This document shows positions 9,461 to 53,975 of a stretch of DNA of 64,000 bases, one piece after another. The stretch lies in contig NC_080548.1 of NCBI RefSeq assembly GCF_028640845.1, forward strand, positions 12,543,814-12,607,813. The letters are read 5' to 3'. The DNA comes from Ahaetulla prasina. Lineage: Eukaryota > Chordata > Lepidosauria > Squamata > Colubridae. How positions within the stretch are numbered: the first letter of the stretch is position 1; the number at the start of each line of letters is the position of its first letter. Both the position numbers and the translations under genes were made by a program. The notes beneath the pieces are model-generated. The model was not told the DNA's origin, ran no database searches, and saw only the letters and a program-made list of their open reading frames with translations.

Positions 9461-11172
9461 GGTTGTTGTTAGTTGCGAAGTCATGTCCAACCCAACGCGA
9501 CCTCATGGACAACGTCATCAAAAAAGGACAACAAAGAATGTTCTTTCTGCGCCAACTCAGAAAGCTCAAACTGCCCAAGGAGCTGCTGATCCAGTTCTAC
9601 AGAGGAATTATTGAATCTGTCATTTGCACCTCTATAACTGTCTGGTTTGGTTCTGCAACCCAACAAGAAAGACACAGACTTCAGAGGATAATTAGAACTG
9701 CAGAAAAAATAATTGCTAACAACCTGCCTTCCATTGAGGACCTGTATACTGCACGAATCAAGAAGAGGGCCATGAAAATATTTACAGATCCCTCACATCC
9801 TGGACATAAACTGTTTCAACTCCTACCATCAAAACGATGCTATAGAGCATTGCACACCAGAACAACTAGACACAAGAACAGTTTTTCCCCGAACGCCATC
9901 ACTCTGCTAAACAAATAATTCCCTCAACACTGTCAAACTATTCACTAAATCTGCACTATTAATCTTCTCATCATTTCCATCACCCATCTCCTTCCACTTA
10001 TGACTGTATGACTGTAACTTTGTTGCCGGTAATCCTTATGATTTTTATTGATATTGTTTCCTGATTACTTATTTGTACCCTATGACCATCATTAAGTGTT
10101 GTAAGTGTTGTACCTTGATGAAAGTATCTTTTCTTTTATGTACACTGAGAGCATATGCACCAAGACAAATTCCTTGTGTGTCCAATCACACTTGGCCAAT
10201 AAAAAATTCTATTCTATTCTATTCTATTCTATTCTATTCTCTACCATCCATTTAAGCTCATACCGACTGCTTCAGTGACTCCATCCAACCACCTCGTTCT
10301 CTGTCGTCCCCTTCTTCTTTTGCCCTCAATCTTTCCCAGCATTAGGCTCTTCTCCAGGGAGTCCTTCCTTCTCATTAGGTGGCCAAAGTATTTCAGTTTC
10401 ATCTTCAGGACCTGGCCTTCTAAAGAGCAGTCAGGGTTGATCTCCTCTAGGACTGACCGGTTTGATTGCCTTGCAGCCCAAGGGACTCTCCGGAGTCTCC
10501 TCCAGCACCAGAGTTCAAAGGCCTCGATTCTTTGGCACTCAGCCTTCCTTATGGTCCAACTTTCACAGCCATACATTGGAACTGGGAAAACCATAGCCTT
10601 GACTATAGGCACTTTTTTGGGCAGGGTGATATCTCTGCTCTTTATTATGCTGTCTAGATTTGCCATAGCTTTTTTCCCCAGGAGCAAGCGTCTTTTAATT
10701 TCTGCAGTGATCTTGGAGCCCAGGAAGATAAAATCTGTCACTACCTCCATTTCTTCCCCATCTATTTGCCAGGAATTGAGAGGGCCAGATGCCATGATCT
10801 TAGTTTTCTTAATGCTGAGTTTCAAGCCAACTTTTGCACTCTCCTTCTTCACCCGCATCAAGAGGCTGTTTAGTTCCTCTTCACTTTCTGCCATTAGAGT
10901 GGTATCATCTGCATATCTGAGGTTGTTGATATTTTTCCCGGCAATCTTAGCTCCAACTTTTGATTCATCTAGCTCCGCCTTTCTCATGATATGCTCTGCA
11001 TATAAGATAAATAGGCCGAGTGACAGTGTACAACCTTGCTAGACTCCTTTCCCAATTTTGAACCAATCAGTAGTTCCGTGTCCAGTTCTCACTGTTGCTT
11101 CTTGACCCGCATACAGGTTTCTCAAGAGACAAATAAGATGGTCTGGTACTCCCATCTCTTGATCCACACAAT
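9461..11172 (-). mobile_element. BovB LINE, 5'-truncated, interrupted by CR1
   Basis: The minus strand of 10241-10987 keeps an open reverse transcriptase frame of 248 residues, with the catalytic 'YADDTT' motif and the C-terminal 'GRQRTRWLDGVTEAVGMSLN'. The extreme 3' end (gttgttgttagttgcgaag on the plus strand) sits at 9461-9512, on the other side of a CR1 insertion. Upstream reverse transcriptase sequence continues to about 11172 with a stop. This is the best-preserved BovB in the window. It lacks the endonuclease half and is not functional. Confidence 0.85.
9513..10240 (+). mobile_element. CR1-like LINE 3' part ending in (ATTCT)n
   Basis: An open frame covers the C-terminal part of a reverse transcriptase: 'FFLRQLRKLKLPKELLIQFY', 'TSITVWFGSATQQER', 'DPSHPGHKLFQLLPSKR', 'RHKNSFSPNAI', with a stop at 9916-9918. 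The 3' untranslated region ends 'cacttggccaataaaa' followed by (ATTCT)n to 10240. The element sits inside the BovB at 9461-11172, so it is younger than that BovB. Confidence 0.85.
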
Positions 11173-12075
11173 CAAATTGTGACAAGTTTGACTGTGTCAG
11201 ATTGGTCTAACAAGTGGCAACTTCAAATCTCAACCAACAAATGCTTTGTCTTGCACATTGGCAAAAAAAATCAAAACATAAAATACAAATTAGATGAACA
11301 TGACCTTATAGATGACCCTCACTCTGTCAAGGACCTTGGAATACTCATTTCTAAAGATCTAAGTGCCAGAGCCCACTGTAACAACATTGCCAAAAAGGCA
11401 TTAAGAGTTGTTAATTTAATCTTGCGTAGCTTCTTCACTGATAATGTTGTACTACTAACTAGAGCATACAAAACATTTGCTAGACCAATTATTGAATACC
11501 GCTCATCAGTCTGGAACCTGCACTGCATATCAGACATAAATACAGTCGAGAGAGTCCAGAGATATTTCACAAGAAGAGTCCTCCACTCCTCTGCTCGCAA
11601 TAAAATACCTTATGCCACCAGACTCCAAATTTTGGGCTTAGATGACTTAGAACTACGCCAACTTCAGTCTGACCTAATCATAGTACATAAAATTATCTCC
11701 CACAATGTCCTACCAGTCAGTGATTACTTCAGCTTCAACCACAACAATACACGAGCACACAATAGATACAAACTCAAGGTAAACCGCTCCAAACTCGATT
11801 GCAGAAAATACGACTTCAGCAACAGAGTGGTCAATGCCTGGAATGCACTACCTGACTCTGTGGTTTCACCCCAAAACCCCCAAAATTTTAACCTTAGACT
11901 GTCTACATACACCTCATTCCAAAGAGGTCTGTAAGGGGCTTGCATAAGAGCACCAACGTGCCTACCATCCCTGTCCTAATGTTCCTTTTTACTTACTCTT
12001 TTCATGTATCCAAATTATGTTTATACTTTTACCTGTTATATATGATTGACAAAAAATAAATAAATAAAAATAAAG
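11172..12075 (+). mobile_element. Second CR1/jockey-like LINE, ORF2 C-terminus
   Basis: A 251-residue open frame (11179-11934) has 'SDWSNKWQLQISTNKCFVLH', 'VKDLGILISKDLS', 'IIEYRSSVWNLH', 'ERVQRYFTRRVL' and 'VVNAWNALPDSVV'. These are typical of a CR1/jockey-group reverse transcriptase C-terminus. Its 3' end has 'agcaccaacgtgcctacc' and an (AAATA) tail. Reverse copies are at 34973-35890, 37555-37650 and 52270-52410. This is not the same family as 9513-10240. Confidence 0.8.
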
Positions 12076-12369
12076 GCTTTAGCACTGATACATAAATAGG
12101 ATGGAGACGGGCATTTATCCAAAATAAACTCATTCATTCTCATTCTCTCTCCCTCCTCCCCCCCCCCCCATATGTCCTCTGGCTTCTCCTCTTCTGTTTA
12201 ACTTTACTTAGGAGAGCAGTTAATGATGAATCTGCTTTCTCTGCTCAATCAGGTTATGGCTATTCTCTAGAGGAGGCAGATGGGGAAGGAACCAGCGAGA
12301 CCGTCTGGCCACCTCCTGGATTTAAAGTGGTGCTGAACTTAAACACCGGAAATGTACAGATAACCTAAA

Positions 12370-44835
<32,466 letters not shown>

Positions 44836-46505
44836 ATGCTCTTTGAAGGAATACTGTAGGTGTGGTTGTCTATTTATTACCCCTCCCTTTCTGTTATTTC
44901 ACTCATTGAGCCCAGAAGGCAGCTGAAGTAGGGATGAACTCCTATAATAATTCTAAAAAAAAAATACTGATTAAAGATCAACGTACCTGCAGATACAAAA
45001 GTATTCCATGGTAAGCTGAATTGCACTGGAATCCGAACAGCTGCATCATTGCAAATGCAGAAGGCATTTGAGTAGCTAAACAGACTGTATGTAGGTGCCT
45101 ACAGACGCTCTGTTATAACAGAAGCGGTGGTTTCCTTGGGATAACCAGGGATTGTGTGTCTTTTAAAAACTGGAATAATGGCATTCTCCAAGAGATATGT
45201 ATTAGGGATTTCCCATACTGAAAACGAATTATTTCCCCTTTTTCTGTTGGCATGGCTAACCAGAGATATATTGATGCAGTTCACTAGTGTGTCCTCTGTT
45301 TTACTTAGTACTGTACTTTTCAGACTATAAGACGCACTGCAGTATAAGATGCACCTTCCTTTTGGGGGGAGGAAAAGATAATATTCCTTTGCCCATTGGC
45401 CATGGCCCGTTTGCCACCGCCGTGACCTGTTCGGCATGGCCCATTCACCTCGCCCATTTGCCGCAGCCTGTTCGCCACCACGGCCTGTTTGGCGCAACCC
45501 ATTCACCGCTGCCCATTCACCGCCACCACGACCTGTTTGCCGGCGTCTGTTTGCCAGCATCTGTTTGCCGGCACCATGGCCTGTTTGCCACAGGCCATGC
45601 TCTGTAGCCACCTGTTTGCCGGCACTGCAGCCCATTTGGTGTGACCCATTCATCACCGCTGATCCCCACTGCCTGGAACTGGCTGAAAATGCGACGCATA
45701 GAGGCCAAAAACAGGCGAAGGGTGAGGACTGGCAGGTGGGTGGGCCTTTGGCAATAGTTGGTGTATAAGATGCACTGCAATTTTCACCCACTTTGTGGGG
45801 GGGAGTGTGTCTTATATTTCGAAAAGTATAGTATATCTTGTTCTACCAAACCTGGGAATTGAGAGGCAGGATATATTCTAGTATTCTGTTACCCTGGTCA
45901 AAGGGTTTAGTCAACAGTTCAACATTTTTTCCCATGAAAACTATGCAACTGAAGACATATCGCCACTGAGAATTGTACCTTTCAGATCAACACACCATGA
46001 TTTAGTTAGGAGTCCAACGTTGGTCTGCAACTCCAGGTGTTGAGAATGTGATGACACGTGTTTTGCTAATCCAAAGACCACCATCTTGAAATCATAATGT
46101 TTGTGTTTTTAATAATTGTCCTGAAAATGAAATTCTAGATTGTAATGTCTTTTGCATTAGGCCTGGTCTTTATATTTAGCGGATTTGGGTAATAATACAG
46201 GATGAATGGCATCATTTCGTAGTAATGTTTGGAGACTGCAATTGAAATGCTTTTTTGTGGATTAAAAATACGTCTCTGCAAATAGAAAGAAAGCCAGCTT
46301 TTGCAGATGTCACTGAGTTGTGACCAAAACCACCTTCCTTCTCTCCTGTGTGTGATATTTATGTTTAAATGTGCAGGAATTATTTAAATGGAGGAGCATT
46401 TAAAAATATCCTGGTGCTTCAACTTCCTGTCTATACTACTGCAACCTATTTTGCTATCTCTGGCCATTTTGCCCGTAAATAAAGACACTGATTTCCTGCA
46501 AGTTT
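44836..46505 (+). other. NIPAL3: Probable NIPAL3 3' untranslated region
   Basis: AATAAA at 46478-46483 is followed by a T/G-rich stretch at about 46500-46515, a plausible cleavage context. An earlier ATTAAA lies near 44970. The region contains a D element (45310-45832). The true end needs transcript data. Confidence 0.45.
45310..45832. mobile_element. D-family TIR element with inner CG-rich repeat
   Basis: Ends are 'ctgtacttttcagactataa' and the complement 'cttatatttcgaaaagtata'. The interior at 45395-45660 repeats variants of 'cctgtttgccggcaccatgg', giving open frames on both strands that are artefacts of the repeat. Confidence 0.75.
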
Positions 46506-46916
46506 TTGTTTTTAATTTCTACTGTATCACGATTCTATCTGCTCCTTCTTCCCAGCAGATGACAACACTTAGACAACCTTGGCTGATCTTAAAAAGCTAA
46601 GCTCTGTTAGATGTGGTTTAGTATTGAGGATGGATGACCAGTGGAAAATCCCCAGTTGTAGGGTGTTTCTGGAAAATGTAAAAAGCATCTCAGAAAATAC
46701 AGTCCCTACCCTTTTCAGGTTTCTGGTGGTTGCCAGTAGAAATGAATAGATTTTAACCCCGGTTTTGTGGAAGAATTAACATGAATGTCAACCTTGCTGC
46801 GGTTTTCAACGGCCCTGTGGAGTCTGAATGGAGGATACTCAGGTATTTTGGCCCACTTTCACAGAGTGATTTGCACTTAAGATCCATGAAGATCCATGGG
46901 CAGTATGAAATAAAGG

Positions 46917-47037
46917 CGTGTTTCTCAACCTTGGCAGCTTGAAAATGTGTGACCTTCAACTCCCACAATTCCCCAGCTGGTTAGGGAATTCTGGGAGTTG
47001 AAGGCCACACATCTTAAGGTGCCCACGTTTGAAAAGC
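46917..47037. mobile_element. hAT-type MITE, family A (older copy)
   Basis: It has palindromic 'tttctcaaccttggcagctt' and 'gaattctgggagttgaaggc' arms; flanks are not clear. From 47040 to 47530 I see nothing I can name. Confidence 0.6.
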
Positions 47038-47529
47038 ACCTCTCTAAACATCTTCAGAATCTCCAACTTTCTTTTTGATTATTGCTTTGATACCTTCTGG
47101 AGATACCTGTAGGAAATTGAATTTCTCCCCATGCCATCAATCTTCCCTAATATCAAACAAATATTTAGGTGTAACTGCAAAGGAAAAAAAGAAAACTTCC
47201 TGGGTTATTGATCTGGGAATCCTTTTACAAGCATAGATTGTCTGGAAATTCCTCTTAAATTCCTCTTGAGGAGACAGTCATGGTCCTTTTCAGAATGCTA
47301 CCTAACGTTCTTGTCTCACTGATTTCTAGAATGACTAACGTATTTGTTGACTGAAAGTACTGTCTTCACCATGGTATGTGTAAATAAACAAAGCTTTACG
47401 ACACAAAGATGGAGAATGGCGTCTTTTGTTCAAAGGAAGCCTTGCGTTGGGTGGATGGGCAAATAAATTGAATAAGAAGCCCCCTTGAAGGCCATTTGGG
47501 TAGAAAGGCAGACTACTGGTATTTAATAA

Positions 47530-47925
47530 AATAATTAGTGAATAACTGGGTCCAGAATTTCTGTTGCTAATCAAGGTGGTTGTTAAGGAAGTTGCACCAG
47601 ATTTTACCACTTTTTTACCATTGCTGTTAAGTGAATCGTGCGGTCATTAGATGAATCCAGCTTTTCCCATTGACTGGAATTGTTGGAAACTGCCTGGGAA
47701 GGTCAGAAAACGTGATCACAAGACGCTGACACCCTGAAATCATCGTAAATGCATGCTGATAGCCAAGCGCCCAAATTTGGTTCATGTGAGCATGGGGTGC
47801 TGCTGCAGAAGATATAAATGCGAGGATTCGTGGTAAGTCACTTTTTTAAGTGCCGTCGTAACTTCGAACAGGCACTAAACACTAAACTTCGAACAGGCAC
47901 TAAACACTAAAAGGACTATCTGTAA
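47530..47925. mobile_element. T-family MITE
   Basis: It has the typical interior ('ttaagtgaatcgtgcggtc') and right end; a small local duplication 'cttcgaacaggcactaaac' lies at 47865-47905. Confidence 0.6.
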
Positions 47926-47978
47926 TGAAAGCAAGCACAAGGGGAGATATTTGCTGAAGCTCGGTGACGCTTTAGTGC

Positions 47979-48610
47979 AGGGGTCTGCAAACTTGGCTCT
48001 TTTAAGACTTGTGGACTTCAACTCCCAGAGAATAGAGATAGATTCTATCTATCCCAGAGATAGAAGCAGTTTTAAACATTTAGCAGTCTTGACCGTGTAT
48101 GGGCTCATTGTAACTCATACCCAGAGGATATGATCCAGTGGTGAAATCTGAATTGGTTTACTACCGGTTCGCTGGCTGCGCATGCGAAGTGCGCACCATG
48201 CACCGAATGCGAGATGCGCGCGCGCAGTGCACGACAATAAGAGGCATGGGGTAAGTAGAAGCATGTGGGTGATCAGCTGTGGCACACAATCTTTTTTTTT
48301 TCTTTTAAAAAACCTATTCGGCTGAATAGGTTGCAAAAAAATGCTTTTAAAAGTAAAAAAAAAAGGCTCTGACAATCACAGCTGAGCCGCGCAATCGTCA
48401 AAGCCTTTTTTTTTTACTTTTAAAAGCATTTTTTAAAAGAAGCGGCAAGCGGGCGATTGGGTGGGCATGGGCGTGGGGGGAGGCAGGGATTTTTGCTACC
48501 AGTTCTCCGAACCACCAGCCACTGTCGCTACTGGATCAGCAAAGCTGGCTGAGGAATTCTGGGAGTTGAAGTCCACAAGTCTTAAAAGTTGCCAAGGTTG
48601 GAGACCCCTG
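47979..48610. mobile_element. A MITE split by a B MITE
   Basis: The left half 'caggggtctgcaaacttgg' (47979-48037) and the right half 'gttgccaaggttggagaccc' (48534-48610) belong to one A element. Between them lies a B element (about 48134-48533) with inverted 'ttttaaaagcatttt' hairpins. From 48620 to 49860 I see no gene and no clear repeat. Confidence 0.6.
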
Positions 48611-49869
48611 CTTTATGCAATAGGTAGAGCACAAGGCACACATGCTCATTCTGCCTCCTACTACTCCAGAACTGGCTGTTACCTAATTCAGATAGCAACC
48701 CTGAATACAGTTTATTAAATCAAGATTTATTGAATGCACTGGTTAGCCTTGTCTTGCATTTCTAATCTTATCACAGCAAAAAAAGGTTTGGAAACATGTT
48801 AAGCCTTTATCCTCTGAATGAATGCAAAATGTAAGATGTGGCTGACATGCTAATGAAACTGATGATGGTACTGACAGATGCTTGAGCTAAACAGTTGTTA
48901 AGGGAGATTTTTAAAATAGAAGTTTTGTCAGGTCCTTCTTGTTCAACACTAAAGCATACAGATTGGGAGGCTTGCAGCTAATATTTTTAATGCAGTTGAG
49001 CTGTTGACTCGAATCTGCTCGTGAAATACTTGCCAACGTAATTAACATTCTATGGATTTTATTCCATGGAAGCAAATAGAAATTAACGTTGAGAACATTT
49101 ATATTTGGGTACTGAATTACCAGTCAGGAAAAAAAAAGGCAACGGAAGCCAACTGTCTGATTATGGACTTGATTTGTTGAAAGAGGCACCGAGCTGGATA
49201 TGAATGGAAAAATACAGGAATCGGAGAAGAAATTATTATAGGACATGTAAAAATAGGGCATGCATAGACCAATATCTTTCTACATTAAAATGTGTAACAA
49301 GCCAATTATGCTTGTTACAACTGACAAATTGTACAAATTAACAAAAAAAAAAGGAAAAAACCCTGAAAAATAACAGCGCCTGCAGATGATTTTAGCCATT
49401 TTCATGCATGGAGGAAAGAAGGTCTATTTATGGTTTGTTGAACAAAGACTGGTTTCAAACAGCATGCTGAGCTATCCTAGAAAATTGAAAGCCCAGCCAT
49501 TGTGAACAGAAATCCATTGGATCAAATCACATTTAGAGCTGACAGTCATGAAAAGCAGCACTGAGATTGCTACAATAGATCTGGTAATCCAATTAAGAGG
49601 TTGTGGATTAAGTTTATCCTCCTTAGGAACTGGACATATTACCTTCTGTATACAATCTAATGTAGCTTTATTTGTTTATTTATTAATTTCATGTACCATC
49701 TACCATGAATTATTTTGCCCCACTCGGAACTGTGAGAGGGAGGTTGGGCTCAGAGAGAGCAAGGTTTTTTGGTTGAATGAAGACTAAGTACTTAGGTCTC
49801 CTTGCCCCTTAGACAATGTTTCACCAATTACACATACAAGTTCTTGGACCGGGAGGGAGGCTTCTAGTT

Positions 49870-50370
49870 CCCAATAGTTGAAGGGGACATCACCCTGCCA
49901 ACAAAAATGCCTATAGTCAAGGCTATGGTTTTCCCAGTTGCAATGGATGGCTGTAAAAGTTCGACCGTAAGAAAGGCTGAGTGGCAAAAAATCGAGGCCT
50001 TTGAACTCTGGTGCTGGAGAAGACTCCTGCGAGTCCCTTGGACTGCCAGGTGATCCAACCAGTCAATCCTAGAGGAGATCAACCCCGACTGCTCTTTAGA
50101 AGGCCAAATCCTGAAGATGAAACTCAAATACTTTGGCCACCTAATGAGAAGGAAGGGCTCCTTGGAGAAGAGCCTAATGCTGGGAAAGATTGAGGGCAAA
50201 AGAAGAAGGGGACGACAGAGAACGAGGTGGCTGGATGGAGTCACTGAAGCAGTCGGCGTGAGCTTAAATGGACTCCAGAGGATGGTAGAGGACAGGAAGG
50301 CCTGGAGGAATGTTGTCCATGGGGTTGCGATGGGTCGGACATGACTTCACAACTAACAACAACAAGTTGA
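49870..50370 (+). mobile_element. BovB LINE 3' fragment
   Basis: It has 'MKLKYFGHLMRRKGSLEKSL' and 'GRQRTRWLDGVTEAVGVSLN' in frame, ending 'cacaactaacaacaacaa'. It is 5'-truncated and closely related to the copies at 3545 and 9461. Confidence 0.85.
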
Positions 50371-50811
50371 AGGGGAATGTGAAGCTGACCTATTCTCAGT
50401 CCAATGCATTAACCCAATGTATCTCAAGCTTGGCAGTTTTCAGACAGGTGGAATTCAACTCCCAGAATTCCCCCAGCCAGCATGTCAATATCTGCCCTGA
50501 AGTTCAAGAGAAAGTGTCGTGCAACAAGGCAAATGACCCAAAACATGCATGAATATTTTGAGTAGAGGGAAATTAACGTTCTGGAACTGACAAGTTGAAA
50601 TCCTGACCTTAATCCTAGACAAATGTGGTGGACAGAGCAGAAGCAGGCAGTTTATGCCAGGGAATCCATCAGCATCACTGAGTTGAAGCTGATCTGCAAG
50701 GAAGAATGGGCTCAAATCCCTCCCGGCTGATGGATCAATGGCTGTTGGAAATATTTAGCGGCAATTATTGTTGCCCAAGGGGTCACCCAGGTACTGAAAG
50801 GAAAGCTGCTT

Positions 50812-51715
50812 TTGCTAGACACATGTCACTTTGGCTCATTTTCCCTATGCACGGTCATTCATGCCCTCGTCACTTCCCGCCTGGACTACTGTAATACTCT
50901 CTACATGGGGCTCCCCTTGAAGAGTACCCGGAGGCTCCAACTGGTCCAGAATGCAGCTGTGCGGGTAATAGAGGGAGCTACTTGTGGCTCCCATATAACA
51001 CCTCTCCTGCGCAGACTGCACTGGTTGCCGGTGGTCTTCCGGGTGCAATTCAAGGTGTTGGTTACCACCTTTAAAGTGCTCCATGGCACAGGACCGGGCT
51101 ATCTACAGGACCGCCTGCTGCCACCGATAGCTTCCCACCGACCTGTGCGCTCGCACAGGGAGGATCTCCTCAGGGTGCCGTCAGCCAAACAATGTCGGCT
51201 GGCAACCCCTAGGGGGAAAGCCTTCTCTGTGGGGGCACCTACCCTCTGGAATGAGCTTCCTCTGGGGTTACGATTACTTCCCGACCTCCAGACTTCCGCC
51301 GTGAACTCAAGACTTTTCTGTTCCACCATGCAGGGCTGGCCTGATACATTATGGTTTTAATTGGGGTTCTTATTACTTTTATTATAGTTTTTAAATGGGG
51401 TTAACCTAATTGAATAAGATTTTTAAATTGCTTTTAATTCTATTTATAATTTGTTGTTGTTTTTTTTATAAAAAAGTTTTATTTTTACAATCTTATCAAA
51501 TAATTCATCCAATGTACAGTTATATACAATTAGTCGGGCCTGCCCAGTCACCACCCCCCTTTTTAACCTTCTTCCCTCTTCTACCTTCTTTTACTTTCCA
51601 AACCTTCCTCTCCTTCTCTTATCTACCTCCTCTCCTCCCTCCACTATTTATAATTTGTTTTATGTTGGCTGTAAACGGCCCTGAGTCCTTCGGGAGAAGG
51701 GCGGTATAAAAATCT
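50812..51715 (+). mobile_element. L2-type LINE, ORF2 C-terminus and 3' end
   Basis: A 182-residue open frame has '[20 protein letters not shown]', '[20 protein letters not shown]' and '[18 protein letters not shown]', the L2-clade C-terminus. The 3' end 'ggccctgagtccttcgggag' is the source of the tail shared by the S1 SINEs. It is interrupted at 51454-51643 by an L1 piece. Confidence 0.82.
51454..51643 (-). mobile_element. L1 3' end nested in L2
   Basis: A 14-bp duplication 'ctatttataatttg' (51440-51453 and 51644-51657) brackets it. It has T-rich left sequence (poly(A) side) and then a pyrimidine tract. Confidence 0.85.
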
Positions 51716-51983
51716 AATAAATAATAATAGTAATAATTTTGGTCATAATTCAATAAATGGATACAATATATTTTTGATTCATCCATTCTTTCTTTAATTG
51801 GGTTCTCTTTATCTAGTTTTTTTTTTTTTAATTATTTATTTATTTATTTAGTCAAGCATATATAAAGATTACAGAAATGTGAAGTCCAGTTCTGGTACAG
51901 ACGTTTTCAAGCTTTGTTTAATACAGGCTGGCATGCACTACCATTTTTGTTGTAAAGTAACTATTTCCTAATCTTGGTTACAA

Positions 51984-52105
51984 AGAATAGAATAGAATAG
52001 AATTTTTTATTGGCCAAGTGTGATTGGACACACAAGGAATTTGTCTTGGTGCATATGCTCTCAGTGTACATAAAAGAAAAGATACGTTCATCAAGGTACG
52101 TATTT
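51984..52105 (-). repeat. CR1-like 3' end with short (AATAG)n
   Basis: 'gaatagaatagaatagaa' is joined to 'ggccaagtgtgattggacac' and the rest of the CR1-like 3' terminus. It is followed at 52270-52410 by a reverse tail of the second CR1-like family. Confidence 0.8.
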
Positions 52106-52639
52106 AAAGTTTATGGTCTAGCTATAGAGCAATTCATACTTTCAGTGTGGTTTCCATGTTGAACATGGAACATGGGAACATGGGAAGAGTTAGGGTGCTT
52201 TATTTTATGTCCTGATTTTTCTGCTGTGCCACCAGTTTTTATTAGTATTAATAAATTTCGCATATCATCAAAAAAAAATTACAGAAAAAGTATAAACATG
52301 ATTGAGAATACATGAAATGTATAAACATGCATATGAATACATGAGATGGTTACGAATACATGGGGACATTAGGACAGGGACGGTAGGCACGTTGGTGCGC
52401 TTATTATTTTTATTATTTAGTTTTGGGACTGCCAACATTGAGAAACACGGATGCACGGCGCCAAATTGGCCACACTACAGCTCGTGAGAGGTTCCGCTGC
52501 TTAAATGAAATAGAGCTGCCCAGCTCTTGGCTGCCACCTAGAGGTCGTGTAGGTTTTTTACAATCCGTGACGCCATTCTTCCAATTGAATAAAGTTTCCT
52601 CCCGCCTCCCGCCATCGCTCATTCCACTGTTGGGCTTCC

Positions 52640-53400
52640 GCGCTCGAGAGAAGCACTTCCGGGTTAGATGTCCATTAGCCGCCTCGCGACCGGAAGAGGG
52701 AGCGGGGCGTCGGCGGTTGCTATGGGCGACGAGGGAGGCGTATACGCGGCCGCGCGCGCGCGCGCGCGGGCGGGTGACCGGGCTCGGTCGCGCGCGCCGA
52801 GTCCTCCGTCAGCCCCGCGGGGAAGGGAGGGAAGGAAGGGAGGGAGACGGACGGACGAGTCGGTCGGGCGGCCGCAGCAGAAGCGGAGAGCTGAGGCGGC
52901 TCTAGAGGAGGTCGCGCTGCCCCGCGGCTGCCTCGATTTGGCTGGGAGAAGGTTGGCCGCCGCCGCCGCCGCTTCCCGAAGGTGAGCGAGGGAGAGAAGA
53001 ACGGAGGGACGCAGCCCGGTGACCCCCCCCGCCGCCTTTGCCCTTCGCGACCCTCGCCGCTCCTGAGAGGGGGGGGTCCGTGGCGCCTCCCGCTCTTCTC
53101 CTTTTCCCCCTTTGGCTATGTGGGGGGGGGTTTCTCCTGAGGGAGACCCTTCTCTCCTTACCTCCCTCAGGACCGGCTGCTTTCCTGTCTCGCCTCCCCG
53201 CTGCGGGTTTGGGGACGGGGTGGGGTTTCCCCTCCTCTTGCCACCGTCCCCACAACAACCCCGCGAGGTGGGCCGGAGCCGAGGAGATCGACTACTTAGC
53301 CCCAACGGGGGGTCTTTCTTAGGAGCTTCCGCGGCGGACAACTCCGCCGTCCTTGCGCGGCAGTCCCCGCGCAGGGGAACCCTCCATGGGCAGGAGTAGT
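52640..53400 (+). promoter_or_regulatory. RCAN3: CpG island, probable RCAN3 promoter
   Basis: GC-rich, CpG-dense sequence in an AT-rich setting. It has ETS-type sites ACTTCCGG (52655-52662) and ACCGGAAG (52689-52696) in opposite orientation and a (CG)n run near 52751-52768. No TATA box is seen. Position and strand fit RCAN3, about 7.4 kb upstream of its first coding exon. Long GC-rich open frames on both strands here are incidental. Confidence 0.7.
52697..52981 (+). other. RCAN3: Probable RCAN3 noncoding first exon
   Basis: It ends at a consensus donor (gaag|gtgagc, exon end 52981) within the CpG island. The start is unknown and set nominally after the ETS pair. No conserved coding is seen; RCAN3 is known to have a noncoding leader exon. 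Confidence 0.5.
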
Positions 53401-53784
53401 ATACCTCACCCGGCTTTTCCTTCCTGCTGGCGCTGCGTCCTGAAGGCTCAGGATGGAGAGGGGGCCCTGGCGTGACTCTGGGACTGATCTGCCCCCCCAA
53501 AACCTTAGGCTCTGCATTCCTCCTTTCTTCGGTTTTTCAAGTTAGCCCTTGGAAAGGCATAGTAAGCTAACCCAGGAAATAATAACTTTTCAACCCCAGG
53601 ATTTATTCCTCCCATTAAAAGCTGAAGGGGGGAGGGGGAGAGCTGCCCTTTTGCTGATTGTGGGTCACCACCAACCCCTCTCCAATGTTACCAGGAGGTT
53701 GGTGAGCCCTTCTGCGGCCCCATAGTTGGGAAATCTCTCCTCCTACTCTTAGCGGTTCTTGTTAAATTTGTAGCTTATGAGGAT

Positions 53785-53975
53785 CATTAAGTGTTGTAAG
53801 TGTTGTACCTTGATGAAGGTATCTTTTATGTACACTGAGAGCATAGGCACCAAAGACAAATTCCTTGTGTGTCCAATCACACTTGGCCAATCAAGAATTC
53901 CTATTCTATTCTATTCTATTCTATTCTATTCTATTCTATTCTATTCTATTCTATTCTATTCTATTCTATTAATCT
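53785..53975 (+). repeat. CR1-like 3' end with (ATTCT)n
   Basis: The 3' terminus of the CR1-like LINE ('gtgtgtccaatcacacttgg') runs into about 75 bases of ATTCT units (53897-53970). From here to 57770, apart from a T-like remnant near 54140-54220, I recognise no gene and few repeats. Confidence 0.9.

Noticed and set aside
10275..11042. 255-residue plus-strand open frame
   Set aside because: It is the exact antisense of the BovB reverse transcriptase frame, which carries the recognisable motifs.
45099..45791. 230-residue minus-strand open frame
   Set aside because: Most of it is translated from the tandem repeat inside a D element; the residues repeat with the DNA unit.
52664..53500. 278-residue minus-strand open frame in the CpG island
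   Set aside because: Its composition is Arg/Pro/Gly-rich as expected from CG-rich DNA; there are no domains, and the region fits a promoter and noncoding exon.
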